DNA of 64,000 bases, taken from NCBI GenBank assembly GCA_029204225.1, contig CM055111.1, positions 8,494,864-8,558,863 on the forward strand, in the 5' to 3' direction. The notes below the pieces were generated by a model. The model did not search any database. It saw nothing but the letters and a program-made list of their open reading frames with translations, and was not told where the DNA came from. The DNA is from Diphasiastrum complanatum (Eukaryota > Streptophyta > Lycopodiopsida > Lycopodiales > Lycopodiaceae). This document shows positions 33,766 to 46,373 of the stretch, one piece after another. Every line of letters begins with the position of its first letter. Position 1 is the first letter of the stretch. The translations under genes were made by a program, and so were the position numbers.

Positions 33766-34086
33766 TGCTACATGTTTTCTAGCTGCATTCTCTGTAATGA
33801 TCAAAGCAACCAGATTTGATGGAGACAGTAAGATCTGAAAGGGTTACGTAAAGTTTCAAGTTGCTACGTCGATTTTTCTAGTGTACAACAAGAAAGTAAC
33901 ATAATGTTCTGCAACAGGAAGGTAACATAAGATCTGTGAATTGGGAGCTGATTATGATAGAGACGTTATATCATAGCCGGCCAATAGGTTTCCGAATAGG
34001 AATTCAGCTAACCATCAGCAACGAGACGCCTGTCACTCTCTGAAGCTTTTTCTGGATGTTGTAGAACGTACAGATAATAGATCGCT
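33766..34086. other. Upstream region of the ABCG pseudogene
   Basis: About 320 bp upstream of the ABCG start codon with no recognised coding content. If the gene was once expressed, its promoter would lie here. No clear TATA box was singled out. Confidence 0.35.
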
Positions 34087-34383
34087 TTGGCGCTTTGTCG
34101 GGAGCTACTCTTCCTGGGTTGCCGTAGTTCGGAGCTAGCCTATGTCTGGGTTGCTTTAGTTCTTAACCAGATGGGTTTAGCCAATTTGGAGCTAAAGAAG
34201 TTCTCTTTGACAGCAGAGCTTTTTGAAAAATGCTTACAGTTTGGAATATTTGAAGATGCCACTGTTGCCTTTAAAACACGCACCCATGTTGCATTGTGCA
34301 CAACTGTCTTTAGAACCCTTGGGTTAACTGATCCCATAAAACCTTTGCTAACATCATTGGACTGCAGATTCAAGTCCAGTTGA
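34087..34383 (+). pseudogene. Possible gene-derived fragment, unrecognised
   Basis: The plus-strand frame has a protein-like composition (ELAYVWVALVLNQMGLANLE, ELFEKCL) with helix-rich spacing reminiscent of a TPR-type repeat, but there is no firm match and no clear exon borders. It could be a relic exon or chance. It lies head-to-head with the ABCG pseudogene. Confidence 0.25.
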
Positions 34384-36265
34384 TTACTTAAGACATGCAA
34401 GTACTGAAATGAGATCCAATAACCTTAGAAATACTGAGAAAATTCTTAACTGTACCGATCAAATGAATAACCATATGTCAGCGCTGACATGGAAGCTAGC
34501 TACTGGGCTCAGTCTAACCAAGAACTAAACTAAGCTCTCAATCCTTCATCTAGAATATTGTAACATTCCGACCGACATTATTTCCTTACAATTAATTGCC
34601 AAACATTCATCAAAGTATCTGGACTTTGCACATACTGGGATATAGTATGTCATGCCCAAGGTAGATGATGATATTGTGTACCTTTTGGATGACTATGAGC
34701 AAGTCGAAATTATTGACTATTTGGAGTAGATGAATGTACTGTTTGCTAATTAGTTAGGGTTTTGTACTGAAGTGAAGCCTTTTGCGATAATAAGCAACCA
34801 TCATTATTGATCTGATTGAGGCATGTTATAGTATGAATGAAGAGATTGAGATCACAGATGCTATCTTTGCCTTTGGAAGTCGATATTATAAAGATTCCAA
34901 ATATAATGATGCTTTGGAAAGCATGCAGTAGGATTAGGATGCACCTCCCTACATGGAAAATGCACCTGAGCTTGTGGCCTCCTCTATTCGTCCATGTTCA
35001 CTATGAAAGTAGGAGGGTGTGGAGGAGGCAATGTCATTCTTTTGTACTTATTGAGGTGATGAGAGTGGAGAGGGGTGCTTTGAAGATTGGGAGAAATGAT
35101 GTGGCTTTATCTCGCAAGTGATTATGTTGGGAGAACGCCCTCATCTCCTTGGTGATCATTCAACAAATGTTTCTACCCCATAGTCACAAAGTATCGCAAT
35201 TTAAATCATTATGTATTCAAATCTTCAAAAAGAATATGATTTGATATTTTTCTAGAACATGGTAGTAGTCACTATATCACCCATCTTCCACATGTATCTC
35301 TATTTCTTGCTTTTGTATTTCTTTGAAGCTCAATAAATCTGAATTTTTCCAAAAACACTACCTACATCTTTTGGGAAATAAGTTGATCAATACCCATTTT
35401 TTGTATTCTAACCATAGATGCAGTGATTTCGTGAATCTGCGAATCGCGATTCGCTGCAATGAATCGTTTGAAAAAAAAAAAATGCATTACCTGATTTCGG
35501 GCCTCCTCCTCGCGGACAGAACCGCGCCAGCAGTGGAGGAGGCCAATTTTTTTTTTGATAGCTGTGGGCGTTCGATCATCACAAGTGAATAGTTGGCAGG
35601 CATCTGGTGTCGGGTGGGTCTGAGCTTCGTGGAGAGCGAAATGACCAATTTTCGATATTTGGTAAGTGTAGGCTTGATTTTTTGCAATTGTTGACATTGA
35701 GCTGTAGGCAACCAAATCGAGCGTAGTTTGGCTCTAGACCACCTTTCTTCACGCCCACAGTGATTCCTACAGCATCAGTTTCAACCGTTACGGCACGCCT
35801 AGCGAGATTTGAACACCACATTCCAAATGCTTGTGTATTTTTGCCATTTTCACAGAATGACTTGTTGGAAACCGAGTGAGGTGATGTCTGAGCCTAGAAT
35901 GCATTTCCACATGCCTGCACAGACTCCTATGCCCTCCGTTCTGCCCATCTACATTTGTATCACAAATTTCAATTTTCATGCCCTGATTCCATAAATTTTA
36001 GGGTTTAGGCGTGGACCATTGTGCAAACATTTGCTAGGGGCGTGGTTTAGGCCCACACTGCACTCCTTTATGTCTGCACGGACTCTGACGCTAACATCAG
36101 TGGCCTGTTATCCCTCATACAGAAATTATTCTATCCCACGCATATGCTCTTGTATTTTGAGTTCTATTTGAGCTCGGTAATGTTGTTCAATGCAATGTAT
36201 TTTTTTTCCTACTGAACGTTTGCTTGATTATTTGTTGTTTGTAGGTTTAGGGTCGTGTTGATACG
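34384..36265. other. Mostly non-coding, with scattered protein-like scraps
   Basis: Near 34840-34945 one frame reads ITDAIFAFGSRYYKDSKYND before stops, which looks like a decayed coding piece of unknown origin. An A run lies at 35468-35481 and a T run at 35546-35558. 35800-36200 may be the 5' part of the hAT element that follows. Nothing else could be supported. Confidence 0.35.
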
Positions 36266-36490
36266 ATGCCAGTGCGGGACCGAGGCCTTTGGGCCGAGGT
36301 TGAGCTTACCGACGGGGATGTGGGCACACACCATGGCTCAGGCACCCATAGATGGAGATGCTTGCATTGCGGTGGTCACTTCACGGGATCACTCACCAGG
36401 GTTAGGGCTCACTTGTTGCGGGTCAGAGGGCCAGATGGGCGGACATTGGGCATATCTGATTGCCCCAGGATTTCTGATGAGGTACTACTA
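36266..36490 (+). pseudogene. hAT transposase BED zinc-finger fragment
   Basis: The frame from the ATG at 36266 reads through WRCLHCGGHFTGSLTRVRAH and on to a Cys about 17 residues later. This is the plant hAT BED-finger pattern (W.C..C...F.GS.TRV.AHLL...I..C) that binds the element's ends. The region is GC-rich compared with its neighbours. The catalytic core and dimerisation domain are missing; a Gypsy relic begins within about 50 bp. A possible upstream intron acceptor (TTTGTAG at 36239-36245) is only suggestive. Confidence 0.7.
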
Positions 36491-36542
36491 CTTTCTTGCC
36501 TAATGAGCTTTCTGTTTAACTGGCACAGGCAAAGATCAAGAA

Positions 36543-39500
36543 TTGAGTATTCGATTGGAATGGTTCAAACTCATAATTTTATTAATTCTCGTCTTGTGCA
36601 AAAACTCAGTTTCAAAACTGAAGCTAGCAATCATAGATATAAGTTTATCTAGCTTCAGGAGCAGAGTTGGAGACTTGGAACATAAAAGTCCCGAAGCTCC
36701 CAGTTTTGATACAAGGACACATAGAATTAGTTAATTTTTATGTTTTAGACCTAGCCTGCACTGATTTAATTTTGGGATATGAATGGTTATTTAGTAAATC
36801 GTCGTCTCTTATAAATGATGTTGAGAAGCATATTCTCACTTTCAAGGAGGGTGTTATTTCATTAACTATAGAAATTTTGTCCGTTGGATAAAATTTCTAT
36901 AGTTAATGAAATGGAAGCATTGGACTATTCACAGTATGAAGTTTTTTTTCTATTTTTGCTATTCCAGTTGTGGATGTTCTTGAAATGTATCTAAATGGTT
37001 GTGACTTCTCAGCCATTCTGAACTTGGTAAATTTAGATCATGAACAAGCAATGAAAGAACAGATCATAAATGACTTTAGGGATGGTTTTCCATCTGAATT
37101 ACCTCATGGTTTACCACAATCTAGGTTAGTAGACCACAAGATTGAGCTAATTCCAGGAAGTTAACCTGTCTCTAGACAACCTTATAGGTTTTCTCAGAAA
37201 GAGGAGATAGAGATTTCAAATCAAATAGAAAATTATCTAAGGATGGGACATATACATCCTAGTAAATCACCATGGGGCGCTCTTGTTCTTTTTAAAGCGA
37301 AGAAAGATGGAGGTTTTCGAATGTGTGTGGATTAGAAGGGCTTAAATAAAGTGACTGTCAAGAATAAATATCTGTTACCCAGGATGGATGACCTTGTAGA
37401 TCGCTTGGGTTGAGCTCAGTAGTGCACCAAGATAGATCTCAAGACAGGATACCATCAAATAAGAATTAAGTCAGAGGAAGACAGGATCTCGTTTTAGATT
37501 TGGTCATTATGAATTCTTAGTATTACCATTTGTCTTAACAAATTTGCCAGCAATGTTTGAACGATTTATTTTGTCTGTAAAATTGTTTTGATGAAACTCC
37601 GACAGGAGTTACTCTACACTAAAGAGTCCAAGTGTGAATTCTTTAAACAAGAGTTGCTTTATCTTGGTCTTCAAATCACAGTTAATGGGATCAAGATTGA
37701 CGAAGATAAAATCAAGTTTGTGATTGAGTGGCCAATTCCAGAAACTGTGAAGCAAGTAAAATCAATTTAAAGATATATCGTTTTCTTTAGGAGATTTATT
37801 GAGGATTATGCTAAGGTAGCAGCACCGCTCAATAATCTGACAAAAGGGATTGTTAATAAAAAGAAAAAAAAGAATCAACCTAGTCCGCCTGTTGTTTGGA
37901 TCGAGGAATTGAATCTGTGTTTTGAGAAACTTAAAACATTGGTTGCTTCAGCTTTCGTGTTACAAATTGCAAATCTAGACTTACCTTGCATCATGAGAGC
38001 GGTTCTATTACAAAAGGATAGGCCACTGGTGTTTGAAAGCAAAAAATTCACTGGTCCTTTGTTGCATTATACTATGCAAGAAAAGGAATTGTTTGAAATA
38101 ATCCATGCACTTAAAACCTGGCGCCACTACTTGTATGGTAGTAAGTTTATACTGTATACGGATCACCAGCCTCTTAAGTATTTTTGCAATCAACATGATC
38201 TTTGGGGGAGGAAAGCTCGATGGGCTGAATTGATGCAAGAATTCGATCATGAAATCCGTTACATAAGAGGCAACTCTAATTAAGTTGTAGATGCTGTCAT
38301 TTATCTAGATTTCCATGGACATATATCTTTCGCTGAGAGGAAAATATGAATCAAACTCCCATTCTGGTCATATTTGGAACATTGTTCGGATCGGAAGAAA
38401 TGTGGACGGTGTTGAGTCAAGTTCACAGGGGACTCAACTAACAAAGAAAGATAAGAAGATTGTGGGACAAGTTACCATTCGAGATGGATTGCTATTTGTT
38501 GTGTACCTGGGGATGAGGAGCTCAAACGCAAGATTTTGTTTGAATGTCATGACATACCCTATGTAGGACATCCCGGTATACATAGGACTTTGGACTTGGT
38601 TAAAAGAGAGTTTTATTGGCCAAAGCTCAAACGATATGTCGAGTAATATGTTATTAAATGCAAGCCCTATCAACTAGCAAAGGCTAAATGCCATAAGCCT
38701 GGTAGTTTGTTGCATCCGTTAGATATCCCTGATAAGAGATGGGAAAGCATATCTATGGATTTTGTAGTTGAACTTCCTAAGACCCAATGACAAAATGATT
38801 CTATTTGGGTTGTAGTGGATCGGTTAAAAGTTAGATGTTTTCATACCAGTAAATTCGACTATAAAGGCTTCTGATTTAGCCCAGATCTTTGTTGAAAGAT
38901 TATTTTGGTTGTATGGTCTGCCAAGTGACATTGTTAGTGATAGAGATCCTAAGTTCACAGGTCACTTTTGGTCAGCAGTATTCCATAAATTGGAAACTTC
39001 TTTGAGTTTGAGTTCTTATGATCACCCTGAATCAGATGGCCAGACAGAAAGGACTAATCAAACTATGGAAGTTATTTTGAGGACATTTTCTCACAGGCAA
39101 TCTCATTGGGAAGATTAACTCCCACTGGTTGAGTTTGCATATAATAATAGAAAACATTCTGCTACAGGTTAAGCTTTTATGCATATGTACGGTTTTCAAC
39201 CTAGATCTCCAGTAAATGTTGAGATGAAGTCTGTTAAGATCCAGAAGGTTGCTAATTTCTTGCATGATATGCAAGAGATGTTTCAAGTGGCTAAGGATAG
39301 TATCCATAGTACTCAGGATAGAGTTAAACACTATACGGATTTTAAGAGATCTCCAACATATTTCAAAGTTGATGATTGGGTATACCTTAAGATTCCAAAA
39401 GATTTTAAGACGTTATGTACAGGGAAGCATTACAGACTCTCCACCCATTTTTGTGGACCATTCAGGATTGTACCTAGAATTGGTTCTTTGGCGTATGAAC

Positions 39501-39617
39501 TCGATCTTCAAGGAAAATCGGATGCACACCCAATATTTCATGTAAGTCGTTTGAAACTAAGTTCACATGAAGGTGATACAGTTGGATCGGATGAGAATTT
39601 ATCCCATTTGGAAGATC
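36543..39617 (+). pseudogene. Gypsy relic K: protease to integrase C-terminal domain
   Basis: In order: protease (THNFINSRLV; LACTDLILGYEWLF, to 36891), RT (36970-37770; FPSELPHGLP, ALVLFKAKKDGGFRMCVD, KIDLKTGYHQI, SKCEFF), RNase H (37909-38283; LVFESKKFTGP, YTDHQPLKYF), integrase zinc part (about 38540-38700), core (MDFVVELPKT; LPSDIVSDRDPKFTG; SDGQTERTNQTME) and C-terminal region (39179-39610; DDWVYLKIPKD, HVSRLKLSS). RT runs from AMFERFI straight to the thumb, so the FxDD palm motif is deleted near 37585. Stops and shifts abound. It ends at 39617 exactly where palindrome homology starts. It is the same family as relic H on the other strand. Confidence 0.9.
36856..36912. repeat. Perfect 23-bp hairpin inside Gypsy relic K
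   Basis: ATTTCATTAACTATAGAAAT plus TTT (36856-36878) is followed by an 11-base loop and its perfect reverse complement (36890-36912). It lies between protease and RT. A short inverted duplication from template switching is the simplest origin. Confidence 0.9.
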
Positions 39618-39667
39618 CATATCCTATAGCACAGGCATTTTTGTTTCCACGATGTCATTTTTGTGTA

Positions 39668-39756
39668 TCAACCCAACAGGGTTGGCTCAACTGGTTAGCT
39701 AGGCATCCAAAGTTTCTTTGGTCCCAGGTTCGAGCCTCCCCTTGGAAACCAAGAAG
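39668..39756 (+). mobile_element. tRNA-derived SINE with 12-bp target duplication
   Basis: An 89-bp insert carries polymerase III promoter boxes: A box TGGCTCAACTGG (39683-39694) and B box GGTTCGAGCCT (39728-39738), 33 bp apart. It is flanked by the direct repeat CATTTTTGTGTA at 39656-39667 and 39757-39768. The empty site is preserved in the other palindrome arm (about 53535-53550, reversed), which has one copy of the target and no insert. The body after the B box is very short, so it is a short or 3'-trimmed SINE. Confidence 0.88.
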
Positions 39757-39789
39757 CATTTTTGTGTACTAAAAGGACTGATATACCTT

Positions 39790-40645
39790 TAGTCCCTTGA
39801 TCTCAAGTGTGACAATTTGGCATCACACCATCCCTCTCAGGTGTGTAGTGTGGTCTTGGTCTTGGGGGTTTGGATGTATGATTTAGGTCTCTCATAACAT
39901 TCAACTCATCCCTTACTGTCCGTTGACTACAATCTAGGATTGGATTCCTCATTGCTTGACATTTAGATGTAGTGATGTAAACTGCCTCAATAATCATGGC
40001 TCTAGATACCGCCTCTTCAAAAGGGGAGATTCCAGATTGGCATACTACTAATTGTATATCCGGTTGTAGGCCCTTAGGAAAAAAGTGAGCACTAATTAAG
40101 ATGATACCTCTATTGCTAGCCCTATATTCAATTTTCGAATGAGCTCCTTGAGTTGTTTGATATACAAGCGTACTGATACTCCTAGTTCTTGTTGTATCAT
40201 GGTTAGAGTGAACATTAGAATATCAACATTGTATCTAGGTCCAAACTCTGCTAAAAATAGTTCAAACAATTTTTTTCAAGTGGTGATGGAAGCTTTGGGT
40301 AGATTATAGTACCAACGCCTAGCTTTTCCTATCAAAGTTGTGGAAAATAATATCATCCTATGCGTAGGATTTACAATGACGTTAACAACCACTAGTGTCT
40401 CAAAATGTTTGAGATGCTCGTGAGCATTGTTTCCATGGAATTGCGGTAAGGAATGTGAAGAATTTCAGATCATTAAGATCAAAAACATCCTTTTGATCTT
40501 TGGTTAGAAAGATAACAAATCACCAACCTCACCAATGTAGAAAAATCAACATCTACTCTATGAATGAGATGCAAACTCTAATAGATCTTGATCAAACATC
40601 AATCAAAACATGAAATGAAGTTTTTGTCCATACCAAAACAGTGAG
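39790..40645 (-). pseudogene. Gypsy gag remnant (left palindrome arm)
   Basis: The minus strand carries a Retrotrans_gag-type segment with frame breaks. Readable pieces include the tail at 39803-39997 (IIEAVYITTSKCQAMRNP) and, further upstream, a YYNLPKASIT / LFLAEFGPRYNVDILMF-like stretch. The better-preserved inverted copy is 52860-53580. The whole segment is absent from the 1-12 kb region because of a 1.75-kb deletion there. Confidence 0.75.
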
Positions 40646-41465
40646 CTACTATATTTCACACATGTGGATCCGAATATACCATAAATTGAGCATTCTACAC
40701 ACAAAATTGCAAGATATCACCAATATAGTGCACCAATGGATAGATGACCCAAATAGAACTCATGTACAAGCATGAAATGAGATGTGAGAGAGAGAAGCTT
40801 CTCTTCCCACGAGTTACATCCTTTTATAACAGGTCCAACTCTAATTTCAAACTTTGGTTTCCCTCCATAATGAAAAACCCTACCATGTTTGTGACTAGAT
40901 TCAATGTCTCTACTACTCAAATTGGATCTATCAAAAACTCGTGTACTACACTTTCCCACACTTTTCAAAAGTGTTTATTCAAATGCCTTTAGACTAATGT
41001 AACTCATTAGAGGAGTTCTAAGTCCAAAAAGAGCCCTTTGTAAAGATTCCCTGTTTATTTTTTCTCAAATTTTTCTTACACATGGACCAATCAAAACAGT
41101 CAAATTTGAAATCTACGAAACGTAACTTTTTGAGTCACATTTTGATTCCACATAAAAAATGGCATAACTTTTTAGTGGTAAGTCCAATTTTAGTGAAGTC
41201 TAGTGCGTTGGAAAGCGCTTGGCAAGCACTTTCCAATGATATGTTATATGACATACTTTTGAGCTATAGATAATAGTTATGGCAAGTCAAATTTATTAGC
41301 TATTTTAATAATACAAAACGAATCTTTGCACGAATTCATATAAGGCCCTTTTGGATCTCAAAACTCTCCTAATATTAAAAAGTCAAATTCTAAGTCTAAT
41401 ATGAAATTGGCTCCAATTGCCAAATAAACGAATATAGCAAATTTGACTAAACTAGCTGAAATCTT

Positions 41466-42530
41466 TCACACTCCCTCTTCAACTAGTTTTAGCATAGACT
41501 TTGATAACACTCCAAGTGATGTACTATGCTTCCTAAACGATTCTTTTCCCAATGTTCTGGTAAAGATATCAGCTACACATTCTCTTGAAAAAGTATGTTG
41601 AAGTTCCACCTCCTTTGCCATGACTTGCTCCCTCACAAAATGATATGCCACTTCCATATGCTTGCTCTTAGCATGAATGATAGGATTGATTGCCAACTCT
41701 TGGGCTAATAGGTTGTCACAAAAGATGATTGGGCGTTTTAAAAAATCCACCAAGTGAAGATCCTTGATCATCCTCTTGGGCCATATCATCTCCTTTGTGC
41801 AATGAGTAAGTGCTTTGTACTCGGCCTCACTAGATGACAATGAGATAGTGGCTTGTTTTTTTGACATCCAAGATATAGCTCCATCACCTATGAAAATACA
41901 TTGAGCACTAATGGATTTCTTATCCATTTGATCTCTAGAAAAGTACGAATCTAAAAATCCAAACAAGCTAGGTGATGATCCCTCATACAATATGCCAAAA
42001 TCTCGAGTTGCGCCATGATATACCTCAAAACTCATTTTTCTAGCTTCCAATGCTCCTCACTAGGATCTTGCATAAATTGACTCAATCTATCAACACAATA
42101 GCTTAGATCTGGACTTGTGATGGTTAGATAGATAAGTGACCCAACTAGCTTTCTATAGAGAGTAATGTCCTTGAAGGATCTTTCATTACCTCTTATAGTT
42201 AGCTTTACATAAGACTCCCTAGGTGTTTGACAAGATTTTGCATCTACCATATGAAATCTTTCTAGAATAGATTTAGCATACTTCTCTTGACAAATGAAAG
42301 TAGTTTGAGAAGATCTAATCACATTGTATTCCTAAAATGTAATGTAAATGACCAAGATTATGCACCTCAAATTCCTTCTTAAGAGCACTATTGATATCCT
42401 CCACATCTTGATTGTTTCTACCACTCGAGATGAATATTAGCAAGATTGTAACATCATTTCCAACAAACCTGTAATAAAGTGAATGATCATAGTAACTCAT
42501 AACAAACCCTTGAGAGAGTAAAAAAGCGTT
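41466..42530 (-). pseudogene. Copia RT / RNase H remnant (left palindrome arm)
   Basis: Same remnant as 3713-4775, in the same orientation. RNase H is in one frame here (41466-42050: SWMSKKQATISLSSSEAEY, CDNLLAQELAINP, HMEVAYHFVREQV). The linker and RT (42032-42500) are in others. The catalytic box is lost as in the other copies. Its LTR-like 3' end lies at 40646-41465 and the plus-strand Copia LTR follows at about 42535-43713. Confidence 0.88.
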
Positions 42531-43545
42531 AAGCTTTTTGGAGGAGAAATTAGGCGGGAAAATGGGTTAGAGGCTATAACTTTCAAATTTGACCAAACCA
42601 ACCTTCGCAGACCTGGCAGCACCTTCTACCACATCAGTAGAAGCTATTGTACTTTTTGCGAGAGTTAATTCTCAGCCATTTTGCCAAAATAGCCAAAAAA
42701 AACAGCCAAAAAAATAAAAAAGACTATAAAACTTTTAAAATACTACTAAGTATCCTTCGTAGAGATCTTGGAAGTTCCATCTCACTGAGACCAGGACACA
42801 GAGAAGTTTGCCAGAGTTCCTTGCAGAGTAAGACCCTCTGCGAAGGTTCCCAAGATCCAGAATAGCAAAATCTAAGACAAAACCCTCGCAAACATCCAAA
42901 TTTTTCAATTTTTGTAGGAACTAACCTTCACAAAAGCTTTTGAAGTTCCATCTCAGTGAGACAAGGACATAGAGGAGCATGTGAGAGTTGGTTTGAATTA
43001 TTGATTATTCTCTGAGGTGAAAAGTGATTATGAGCCCTCGTAGACAACAATAACTCTTGCACCATTGAGAACTAACCTTCACAAACCATCCCACTGTCTT
43101 TAGAATGTCATTTTCTATCAGTGATGAAGTCTGCAAGAGTTAGTTTGAGATATTGAATGTTCTGCGAGCCAAAAGGTGATTTTGAACCCTCGCAGACATC
43201 AATAACTCTCGCACCATGAGAAGTAACCTTCACAAACCATCCCATTCTCTTTAAAATGTTGTTTTCCATCAGTGATGAAGTCTGCGAGAGTTAGCTTCCA
43301 ATATTGAATGATCTGTAAGGAAACAAGTGAATTTTTTTTATCTAAGGGACCTTCACAAACATCAATAACCTTTGCATCTGCAAGAGTTAATCTTCACAGG
43401 TTTGACATAAGTTAGATCTCTGACCCAGATCGAACTACTATGTACATTGAGTTTTTGTGATCCAAATGAAACCAAATCAATTTATACTTGTTTATCAGGT
43501 TGAAGGCCGTACTACAACCTGTAGTACACGTAAGGACTCGGATTT

Positions 43546-45220
43546 GGGTCTTTGATCTTGTTTATTGATTATCCATACTTGTTATGTGTCAAATTGCTAA
43601 TCTAGATCAGCATTTATTGTCTAGTTTTTTTATGCATTGTTAAGCAAGCACATAATCTCTCTTGTGGATCTTCTAAGATCCATTTTTGGTCCTCAAAGTA
43701 TTGTACTTTCACATGGTATCAGAGCCAAGTACAAGGGCTTTGATCTTAGATCCATTCAAATCCATTTTTAGCAGTTTTGTATGCTAAAAACTAGTCTTGT
43801 GAGGACAAGTTTGGTGCTAAGTTTTGGTGGTAGGAATTGATCCCAAACTTCTTTAAGATCAAATTTTGTACTATTCCCATGTGTGGGGACTTCTGAACCA
43901 GCATTAAATGAACTACATTCATTTGGTCATTGTAAATTCAATTTGTGAACTGTTGGTGTAGTTTTTGGTGGAAATACTAGGATAATCTACCAAGATCATT
44001 AGCCATTGATTAGATTTGAATTTGTTTCATGGAATCTAATTAACCTAGGCTGAGTTCAAGTCCTATTAAGGTGAAAAACGGGTCTTTAAAGTACACCAAG
44101 TAGGAAGGAAGAGATTCAATCATTTTTTTGTCCAAAAATAGCCAATATTGGCAAGATTTGATTGTAAGTAGATTTCACATCATCTTATCTTCATTCCATC
44201 TTTGTGAGGGAGTGCTAGATCTGAGATTATAAGTCCATTTGTTGGATTAGAAATCTAATTTGAGTGAAACACTACAAGAGAGAGACCTTAGTGAGTTTCT
44301 AGAGACAATCAAATCATTTCTTGGCAAGATTTGTTTGAAAGTAGTTTTCACTTCATCTTATCTTCATTCCAGCTTTGCGATGGAGTGATAGAACTATGAT
44401 TATATGTCCATTTGTTGGATTAAAAATCAAATTTGAGTGAAAGACTGCAAGTGTGAGAACTTTGTGAGTTTCAAGTCAATCAAATCTATTTCTTGTTTGT
44501 AGATGTCATTAGTAAGATAAGATCTGCTAGAGCATACCTTCTAGAAGCTAGTGAGAGATTGAATTCTACAAAATATGCTATTTGGAAGGTTAGGATGGAG
44601 TCACTCTTGGTGCTCCAAGACCTTTATGAATTCTTGATTCAAGATGAAGATGAACTCTAGGTGCACAAGAGTTAGCTAGATACAAGAAGAGATCTAGGCT
44701 TGCACTTCATTGTGTGAAGGCCAAATAGGGCTTGGACCTGTTATAAAAAGATGTAAATCATGGAGAGACAAATCTTCTCTCTTCTCTCTCTCATTTCATC
44801 ATTATACATGGTCCTCTTTGGGTTCTGCTACTCATTGGTGCACTCTCATGATGTTATCTTGCAATTCTATGTGTAGAATGATCATTTATTGCTATTTTCG
44901 GTTCCACACGTGTGAAGTACAGTAGGGTATCGTAATTGTATAGAAATCAACTATATTTTATGTTTTGGTTCATGTCTGATTAGTATCTCATAGAGTTTGC
45001 ATCTCATTTTGTAGGTAGATGCTGATTTTTCTACATTGGCAGGATTGTTGGTTTGCTCCTTATTGTAACCAAAGATCAGGGACATGGATTGGATCTTGAA
45101 TGATTTGAAATCCTTCACATTTGTATCAATCTAACCTGAATCAAATGAAATAAAAAACACATAAATGTCACTCAAAATTATTCCTGTGGATTCAGATTGA
45201 ACCAATAAGCAACTTCTAAT
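43546..45220 (+). repeat. Palindrome arm T: primer site, gag remnant and LTR-like segment
   Basis: It has a primer site TGGTATCAGAGCC at 43714-43726 and a Copia gag remnant at about 44510-44720 closed by a two-base deletion (GATGAACTCTAG for GATGTACCTCTAG). An LTR-like segment follows with TTATAAAAAG near 44741. Inner edge at 45220. The mutation pattern matches 10600-11913, not 5757-7437. Confidence 0.88.
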
Positions 45221-45241
45221 GATTTCAACAAGTTGGAATCC

Positions 45242-45658
45242 TCACTCCATCAAAATCCCCATCCGATGGGAGTGTACCAAAAGTTTGCTAGGCTCGGTTT
45301 TTTTTTTGCCATTATTTTTCTTTTTGGCTCCTACTCCACCCATGTCTCCAAATAAGACTTGCAACATTTCATCTTGAAACCTAATCGGTGCTTGAAACTT
45401 GTCCCACAATGTTTGCAACTCAATACACCTTTCTATTATTTGGTCTGCCAAAGTTATTTCCTCTACTTCTTGGTCATCTCCAAGGTTTTCGAGCTCCTCA
45501 AATTCTACTTCCTCGTGAGGGAAATTGTGCAACACATCTTCATGCAAGAGAATATCTTCATGATCCTCTTCTGATTGAGGAAATACCAAGTTGGAAAGTA
45601 AATTGCCATATTTTTGTTGAAGTGATTGGTGCCTGCTGAAAGTGGAAGGAGGAACCAT
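45242..45658 (-). CDS. Acidic 138-residue open frame (second copy)
   Basis: Identical in protein sequence to the frame at 10162-10578, in opposite orientation. It has an acidic centre and a lysine-rich tail, and no recognised motif. Two intact copies in the window only show recent duplication, not function. Confidence 0.35.
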   Translation of the reverse strand: MVPPSTFSRHQSLQQKYGNLLSNLVFPQSEEDHEDILLHEDVLHNFPHEEVEFEELENLGDDQEVEEITLADQIIERCIELQTLWDKFQAPIRFQDEMLQVLFGDMGGVGAKKKNNGKKKTEPSKLLVHSHRMGILME

Positions 45659-45734
45659 TTTTCCACCACCATAGTAAGACGAGCATGTGCACCATACCCT
45701 TCTAGACGTTCTATGTAGGTTAGAAGTAGGTTGT

Positions 45735-46373
45735 GCACATTCTATAGAAGTTGAACCAAATGCCAGTTCTGACCATAGTTATTTGAATCATCTGCCACTT
45801 CTGACCATAGTTATTTGCCATTGTTCAAGCTGATTTTGCTCACGTGGCAACTTCCTCACTCCAGCTTGAACCAGGCCCATTTTCTAGACTTTCAACGAGC
45901 CATGTCAAATTATTGAGTCATTGGACATCATTGAGCACCTGATTCAATGGAAACTATTCTCTCAATCACCTATTGTTAAGAGACGCTATGGGAAAATTTT
46001 GATTTATAAGGGTGAAAATTGAGCTATCTTGGGTCATGGACATCAAATTTGATCTATCTTGTGATGTGATTCAATGCCACCAAACTCAATCAATCTGAAT
46101 GTACTGCACTTGATATTGGTTTAATTTGATCACTCAATTAGCCATGCCAAGTGACAATAGTTTTAGCTATTTCAAGTGATAGCAACCAATTCTATCCATG
46201 AGAGATTGAACTTGAGTAATTGGAATGTTCTGAAGTTAAGATTGGTTGACATAAATTACTCGATGATCTATGTCCAATGACAAGGACAAAAATCACAGCA
46301 TAAGCATCAAACATGAGCTATTTAGATCGATGTACGTGAATGTCCCACACTCGAGATTCCTCTAATTCAATCA
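45735..46373. repeat. Dispersed repeat R (spacer copy, right)
   Basis: Reverse complement of 9447-10085; see also 29866-30508. Confidence 0.75.

Noticed and set aside
36856-36912. MicroRNA precursor
   Set aside because: A perfect 23-bp stem with an 11-base loop is too short for a plant precursor and shows no mismatched lower stem. Listed only as a hairpin.
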